NCBI GenBank assembly: GCA_020638655.1 | Contig: JACKIC010000002.1 | Span: 558,001-622,000 of the forward strand | Source: Planctomycetota bacterium | GTDB taxonomy: Bacteria > Planctomycetota > UBA1135 > UBA2386 | Direction of reading: 5' to 3' | DNA length: 64,000 bases | Shown here: one piece after another, positions 59,275-64,000 of the stretch | Position numbering within the stretch: position 1 is the first letter of the stretch | How the letters are laid out: each line of letters starts with the position of its first letter | The notes under the pieces: model-generated | Databases searched by the model: none | The model's input: only the letters and a program-made list of their open reading frames with translations | What the model was told of the DNA's origin: nothing | Made by a program: the position numbers and the translations under genes

Positions 59275-61605
59275 TCAGCGCGCGCCGAACGTCGAGCGCA
59301 CCGCGTTGGTGGTCGTGCCGCCGAGCGGGTTGCCGTAGGCGGGGTCGAGCACCAGCGCCTGGTTGAAGTAGGTGAAGCCGCGCAGCCAGGCCGCGGTCGG
59401 CAGCGGGAACGGGAAGGTCGTCGACAGCCCGTTGTGTAGCGCGACGAAGGCGTCGTCGGCCGACATCCACAGCTCGCAGCCGGGCAGGCCGTAGGGGTCG
59501 AGCAGCTGCGGCAGCGGTTGGTTGTTCCAGGTCTGGTCGGTGAAACCGAAGATGACCAGGGCCAGGCCGGGCGTCTGCGGCAGGCCGTCGAGCTGCAGGC
59601 GGTAGACGTCGCCGAGCCACGGTCGGGAGCCGGCCTGCGCGGCCATCACCGCCGCGCCGAGCGGCTGGCTGCACGCCATGCCGAACGGGCTGGAGCTGGC
59701 GACGAACTCGGCCGCGAACCGTTGGCTGTCGCCGAGGTCGTGCGTGAGGTCGCTGCCGCCGAACAAGAGGGTGCCTTCGCTGGCGGTGTGGTGGTCGAGC
59801 ACCGCGTCGACGCGCGCGGTCGGCGGCGCGGCGGTCGGCACCGCGCGCCAGTCGCTGCCGTTCCACTCCCAGGTGTCGCGCCGCGCGGCGAAGGTGTCGT
59901 CGAGGCCGCCGAACAGCAGCACGCGGTCCCGCTCGGCCGCGTAGGTGGCCTTGGCATAGGCGCGCGGCGGCGGCGAGTTCGGAGGTTGGGCGGCGGTCCA
60001 GCCGGTGCCGTCGAACAGCCAGGTGTCGCCGAGCACCTGTTGCAGGTCGCGGCCGCCGAACAGCACGACGCGGTGGCGCAGTCCGTCGAGCGCGAGCGCG
60101 TGGCCGAAGCGGGGGCCGGGCCCGGGGCCGAAGGTCTGTTGCCAGCCGCCGAGGGCCCAGCGCCAGGTGTCGCCGAGCGGCACGTAGGCGGCGTCGACGC
60201 CGCCGAACAGCAGCAGCCCGCCGCCGGGCGCCGCGACCAGGGCGTGCGCGGCGCGGTTGGCGGGGCCGGCGGCGGGGAACAGCTGGCTCCAGGCGGTGCC
60301 GTTCCACTCCCACACGTCGCCGAGGGTCTGCGTGCCCGCGAGGCCGCCGAACAGCAGCGTCGTGCCTCGTCCCTGGTCGAAGGCGAGGGCGTGTTGCTGC
60401 CGCGCTGACGGGCCACCGGTGGCGCGCGCGGTCCAGGTGCTGCCGTCCCACTCCCAGGTGTCGCCGAGGTCGGTGCCGCCGCCCGTGGTGCCGCCGAACA
60501 GGACGTTGCGCGCGCGTTGCGGATCGTACGCGGAGGCCGCGGCGCGGCGCGGCGCCGGCGCGGCGCTCGGCTGCGTCGGCGACCACTGGCCGGCGGAGAA
60601 GGCGTGCGTATCGCCGAGCGGCTGGCCGTCGCTGGTGCGCCCGAACGCCACCGTGGGTTGTTGGCGCTGCGGATCGAAGCCGCCGGCCGCTGCGGCGCGC
60701 GGCGGCAGGCCCTGGGCGCCTGGCAGCGGTTGCCAACCCACGCCCTGCCAGGACCAGGTGTCGCCGCGCACGCCGATCGGATCGGCGCCCCCGGTGAGCA
60801 GCAGCCCGCTGCTGGTGCCGTCGGCGATCAGGGTCGCTTCGGCGCGCGGCGATGGTGAGGGGCCGGCGGTCATCGGCATCCAGTTGGCGCCGCTCCACAC
60901 GTGGGTGTCGCCGAACCAGGTCGCGCCGGCCCTGCCGCCGAACAGCAGCGGCGGCCCGCCCGCGGCGGCAGCCATCGCGCACCAGACGCGCGGGGCTGGC
61001 GAGGTGGCGGGGAAACGCTGCGTCCAGGACGTGCCGTTCCAGGTCCAGGTGTCGCCGAGGGGCGTCAGCAGCCGCTGGCCGCCGAACAGGACGACCTCGC
61101 CGCTGGCGGCGTCGAAGGCCATGCCGTGGCCGCGGCGCGGTGGCGGCACGACCGCCGGGGTCGCCAGGCTCCAGTCGGTGCCGTCGAACCGCCACGTGTC
61201 GCGCAGCTCGCTGGCGCCGCCGCGTCCGCCGAACAGCAGCACTTCCTGCCGCGCGGCGTCGAACACCATCGCGGCCTCGGCGCGCGCCGGTGGCGCGGTC
61301 GTGGGCTGCAGCCGCCGCCACAGGCCCTGGTCGAGCAGCCAGGTGTCGCGGCGCACCGCCGCGCCGTCGTCGCCGCCGAACGCAACCAGCGTCTGGTGCA
61401 CGGGGTCGGCCGCGATGGCACACGCCGCGCGTGCCGTCAGCAGGGGGAGCTCGTGCCAGTCGCTCTGGGCGACCGCCATCGGCGCGAGCGCGAGCGCGGC
61501 GGCGACCAGGGGGACGCCGGTTGCCGGCCCCGCGAGGTCGGGCGCGGCGGCGGGGTTGGCGGACGAGGGCACGCCGCCTCTACCTTCGTTTCCTCTGCTG
61601 GTCAC
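59275..61605 (-). CDS. Secreted multi-Kelch-repeat protein
   Basis: The 776-residue protein has a signal-like N-terminus ending near A-V-A-Q and then about eleven Kelch-type units of about 50-55 residues. Each has an L-F-G-G strand and a D-T-W-x-W-x-G-x-x-W strand, e.g. D-T-W-T-W-N-G-T-S-W and D-V-W-E-W-N-G-T-A-W, forming one or two beta-propellers. The last 150 residues (from S-S-S-P-F-G-M-A-C) are a separate domain with two Cys that I associate with secreted planctomycete proteins, from memory of the group. No catalytic residues were identified. The start is taken as GTG 61605, after GGAGAG. It is divergent from aspS. Confidence 0.85.
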   Translation of the reverse strand: MTSRGNEGRGGVPSSANPAAAPDLAGPATGVPLVAAALALAPMAVAQSDWHELPLLTARAACAIAADPVHQTLVAFGGDDGAAVRRDTWLLDQGLWRRLQPTTAPPARAEAAMVFDAARQEVLLFGGRGGASELRDTWRFDGTDWSLATPAVVPPPRRGHGMAFDAASGEVVLFGGQRLLTPLGDTWTWNGTSWTQRFPATSPAPRVWCAMAAAAGGPPLLFGGRAGATWFGDTHVWSGANWMPMTAGPSPSPRAEATLIADGTSSGLLLTGGADPIGVRGDTWSWQGVGWQPLPGAQGLPPRAAAAGGFDPQRQQPTVAFGRTSDGQPLGDTHAFSAGQWSPTQPSAAPAPRRAAASAYDPQRARNVLFGGTTGGGTDLGDTWEWDGSTWTARATGGPSARQQHALAFDQGRGTTLLFGGLAGTQTLGDVWEWNGTAWSQLFPAAGPANRAAHALVAAPGGGLLLFGGVDAAYVPLGDTWRWALGGWQQTFGPGPGPRFGHALALDGLRHRVVLFGGRDLQQVLGDTWLFDGTGWTAAQPPNSPPPRAYAKATYAAERDRVLLFGGLDDTFAARRDTWEWNGSDWRAVPTAAPPTARVDAVLDHHTASEGTLLFGGSDLTHDLGDSQRFAAEFVASSSPFGMACSQPLGAAVMAAQAGSRPWLGDVYRLQLDGLPQTPGLALVIFGFTDQTWNNQPLPQLLDPYGLPGCELWMSADDAFVALHNGLSTTFPFPLPTAAWLRGFTYFNQALVLDPAYGNPLGGTTTNAVRSTFGAR

Positions 61606-61688
61606 CGACTCTCCATGACAGGGTTGGGATCGGCTCGGGCGCACGCCTTCCTGGACCTGATCGTGGCCTGCGGATAGGTATTGCCGGC

Positions 61689-63515
61689 GTGTCCGAGACC
61701 CCCAAGTCGCAGCGTTCTTCCTGGCAGCGTACCCACACGTGCGGTGACCTCACCAGTGCCAACCAGGACCAGGAAGTGGTCCTCAACGGCTGGATCGAGA
61801 ACCACCGCCACCACGGGCAGCTGATCTTCGTCGACCTCCGGGATCGCTACGGCGTCACGCAGATCGTCGTCGATCAGGAGGCGGCCGGCATGGCCGACGG
61901 GCTGTTCGAGCTGGTGCGTCGACTCGGTCAGGAAGACGTGCTGTCGGTGCGCGGCCGGGTCCGCGCCCGCGGCCAGAACGTCAACAAGAACCGCTCGACC
62001 GGCGAGATCGAGGTGCTGGCGCTCGCGGTGACCGTGTTCAGCGAGGCCGAGCCGCCGCCGTTCGAAGTGCTCGACGCGGCCGAGGCCAACGAGGAGCTGC
62101 GCATGCAGTATCGCTACCTCGACCTGCGCCGCCGGCCGCTGCAGGAGGCGCTGGTGAAGCGCGCGCGCTTCGTCACCGCGATCCGCAACTACCTCCAGGA
62201 CCAGCGCTTCGTCGACATCGAGACGCCGATCCTGACGAAGAGCTCGCCCGAGGGCGCGCGCGACTACCTGGTGCCGAGCCGCGTGCACCCGGGCAAGTTC
62301 TACGCGCTGCCGCAGAGCCCGCAGATCTGGAAGCAGCTGTGCATGGTCGCGGGCCTGGACCGCTACTACCAGATCGCGCGCTGCTTCCGCGACGAGGACC
62401 TGCGCGCCGACCGGCAACCCGAGTTCACGCAGATCGACCTCGAGATGTCGTTCGTCGAGGAGCACGACGTGCTCGACCTCGTCGAGGGCATGGTCGTGCA
62501 TGGCATGCGCGAGGGCTTCGGCGTCGAGCTGCCGCAGCCGTTCCCGCGCTTCGACTTCGAGCAGGCGATGGCGCTCTACGGCAGCGACAAGCCCGACCTG
62601 CGCTTTGAGATGCTGCTGATCGACTGCACCGAGCTCGCCAGGAAGAGCGCGTTCAAGGTGTTCTCGGGCGCGGTCGAGGCCGGCGGCATCGTCAAGGGGC
62701 TGTGCGCGAAGGGCGCGGCCGAGAAGTACTCGCGCAAGGGCATCGACGAACTCACCGCGTTCGTGCAGCAGTTCGGCGCCAAGGGGCTGGCCTGGGCCAA
62801 GATCACCGACAAGGGCGTCGAGGGCTCGATCGCCAAGTTCTACGAAGGCGACGCCGGCGCGGAGCTGATCGCGCACATGGGCGCGGCGCCCGGCGACCTG
62901 CTGCTGTTCGGCGCCGACCAGCCCAAGGTGGTGCACAAGGCGCTCGGCGAGGTGCGCCTCAAGCTCGGCACGGCGCTTGGGCTGCGCGACCCCAAGCAGT
63001 TCCGCTGCTGCTGGGTGCTGAACTTCCCGATGTTCGAGTGGAACGAGGACAAGCAGCGCTGGCAGTTCGCGCACAACCCGTTCAGCGCGCCCGTCGACTG
63101 GGACGTGCAGGACTTCACCGCCGAGCCCGCCAGGCACCGCAGCCGCGCCTACGACTTCGTGATGAACGGCTGGGAACTCGGCAGCGGCTCGATCCGCATC
63201 CACCGGCCCGCCCTGCAGGCCAAGGTGTTCGACTTCCTCGGCATCACGCCCGAGCAGCAGCGCGCCAACTTCGGCTACGTGCTCGACGCCTACAAGTACG
63301 GCGCGCCGCCGCACGGCGGCATCGCGCTCGGCGTCGACCGCTTCGTGGCGCTGGCGCTGGGCCGCGAGGGCATCCGCGACGTGATCGCGTTCCCGAAGAC
63401 CTCGACGGCCTTCGACCTGCTCAGCGAGGCGCCGAGTCTGGTCAGCGACGAGCAGCTGCGCGAGCTGCAGATCCTGAGCACGGCGCCCAAGGCCGAGGAC
63501 GCGGCCGACTCGTAG
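61689..63515 (+). CDS. aspS: Aspartate--tRNA ligase (bacterial type)
   Basis: The 608-residue class II synthetase starts with an OB-fold anticodon-binding domain (L-N-G-W-I-E-N-H-R), then motif 2 (F-R-D-E-D-L-R-A-D-R-Q-P-E-F-T) and motif 3 (G-I-A-L-G-V-D-R). The bacterial GAD insert lies at about 290-425. Residues separating discriminating from non-discriminating enzymes were not resolved. The start is GTG 61689; a TAGGTA hexamer 8 bases upstream would again give a near-leaderless transcript. Confidence 0.97.
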   Translation: MSETPKSQRSSWQRTHTCGDLTSANQDQEVVLNGWIENHRHHGQLIFVDLRDRYGVTQIVVDQEAAGMADGLFELVRRLGQEDVLSVRGRVRARGQNVNKNRSTGEIEVLALAVTVFSEAEPPPFEVLDAAEANEELRMQYRYLDLRRRPLQEALVKRARFVTAIRNYLQDQRFVDIETPILTKSSPEGARDYLVPSRVHPGKFYALPQSPQIWKQLCMVAGLDRYYQIARCFRDEDLRADRQPEFTQIDLEMSFVEEHDVLDLVEGMVVHGMREGFGVELPQPFPRFDFEQAMALYGSDKPDLRFEMLLIDCTELARKSAFKVFSGAVEAGGIVKGLCAKGAAEKYSRKGIDELTAFVQQFGAKGLAWAKITDKGVEGSIAKFYEGDAGAELIAHMGAAPGDLLLFGADQPKVVHKALGEVRLKLGTALGLRDPKQFRCCWVLNFPMFEWNEDKQRWQFAHNPFSAPVDWDVQDFTAEPARHRSRAYDFVMNGWELGSGSIRIHRPALQAKVFDFLGITPEQQRANFGYVLDAYKYGAPPHGGIALGVDRFVALALGREGIRDVIAFPKTSTAFDLLSEAPSLVSDEQLRELQILSTAPKAEDAADS

Positions 63516-63634
63516 GCACAAGCAACCGGCGTTGTCATGGGCGCCCCGCCCGCTGGGCTGCGGCGAAGCGGCCCTGTGTGGTGCCGGCGTGGTAGGCTGC
63601 TGCACGCGGATCCGCCGCGCCGTTGAGGTACCCG

Positions 63635-63886
63635 ATGCTGCGACCCCTGCTCCTGCTGTTGCCCGCGCTGCTGACCGGCGCGCTCTGTGCCCAGGCTCCT
63701 GCTGCCAACGAGGCCGGCAAGGTCGTGGTGGTGGTGAAGAGCCATTCGCCCGTGTTCCGGCACGTCGGCGCGCGCGCGCACCGCTACGTGATCCCGGCCG
63801 ATCGGCAGGTCGGCGGCGAGGCGGCGGCGCGGCGCGCGCACCAGCAGCGCCCCGCGGCGAGCCTGCGGCACCTCAAGGGCCGCTGA
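63635..63886 (+). CDS. Small exported basic protein, unknown
   Basis: The 83-residue protein has a clear signal peptide (L-L-L-L-L-P-A-L-L, cleavage near C-A-Q), leaving a mature part of about 60 residues rich in Arg, His and Ala. V-V-V-V-K-S-H-S-P-V-F-R-H-V is its one strand-like segment. No family is recognised. A TAGGCT hexamer about 36 bases before ATG 63635 is a possible -10. It converges with the next gene 6 bases away. Confidence 0.55.
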   Translation: MLRPLLLLLPALLTGALCAQAPAANEAGKVVVVVKSHSPVFRHVGARAHRYVIPADRQVGGEAAARRAHQQRPAASLRHLKGR

Positions 63887-63892
63887 GGCGGC

Positions 63893-64000
63893 TCACCAGG
63901 TCGTCGACAGTCCGACCGAGAAGATCCACTCGAACGAGTCGCCGCCGTTGAACTGTTCGGTCGTATCACCGAGCAGCAGCGCGTGCAGGCCGACCGAGAG
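63893..64000 (-). CDS. C-terminal end of a beta-barrel-like outer-membrane protein (rest outside window)
   Basis: Only the last 35 residues are visible, ending in W-I-F-S-V-G-L-S-T-T-W and a stop. Alternating residues and a C-terminal aromatic residue are the pattern recognised by the Bam machinery on outer-membrane barrels. The frame is open to the window edge. Family cannot be told. Confidence 0.5.
   Translation of the reverse strand, partial: LSVGLHALLLGDTTEQFNGGDSFEWIFSVGLSTTW

Overview
The window is very GC-rich (roughly 70%), densely coded DNA and looks chromosomal. The gene content points to an uncultured or poorly studied member of the Planctomycetota. The evidence is two secreted sulfatases (one fused to a glycosidase-like propeller), stand-alone prepilin-like proteins, a multi-Kelch secreted protein with a long C-terminal domain, an M56 peptidase/BlaI pair, and a bacterial F-type ATP synthase operon. 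Placement below phylum is not possible from the sequence alone. No insertion sequence, prophage, CRISPR array or rRNA was seen; one tRNA (Cys, GCA) was found.

Layout. 1-6329: truncated serine hydrolase, CheY-like receiver and tRNA-Cys (minus); then a plus run of NIL-domain protein, gamma-glutamyltransferase, rpe, accD and truD. 6355-16168 (minus): recC-recB-recD with 4-base start/stop overlaps, followed by a CmoB-like methyltransferase and a YjbR/MmcQ protein. 16221-23290: a metal (probably zinc) island. A ZIP-like/SO_0444-type permease fusion with a His-rich tail diverges from a run encoding a His/Cys-rich small protein, an ECF sigma factor with a His/Cys-rich linker, an outer-membrane porin-like protein and a ZnuA/C/B-type ABC importer. 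23300-29275 (minus): KDPG aldolase, two sulfatases and a zinc-dehydrogenase-family protein. 29340-31584: Xer recombinase, DMT exporter and an alkyltransferase-like protein. 31628-37785 (minus): a serine-biosynthesis set (class V aminotransferase, phosphoserine phosphatase, SerA) interrupted by blaI-blaR1. 37832-40214 (minus): sugar transferase, yraN and yajC. 40352-45334: mnmA, HU, HEAT lipoprotein, two prepilin paralogues and an unknown secreted protein. 45498-53420: atp operon (Z-I-B-E-F-H-A-G-D-C order). 53596-64000: triple FKBP protein, rlmN, a LolD/FtsX-type ABC exporter, Kelch protein, aspS, a small secreted protein and the 3' end of a beta-barrel-like gene.

Two architectural features recur. 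Many genes have a TAnnnT -10-like hexamer only 6-11 bases upstream of a plausible start codon, suggesting frequent leaderless or near-leaderless transcripts; I used this to choose several starts. All eight convergent gene pairs are 25 bp apart or less (one overlaps), leaving little room for classical terminators.

The best candidate for an undescribed system is the metal island. A sigma factor with a likely metal-binding linker sits between a His-rich membrane protein and a complete outer- plus inner-membrane metal uptake route, next to a permease that joins a ZIP-like fold to an efflux-type permease fold. All functional statements are from reading the sequence; no database search was run.
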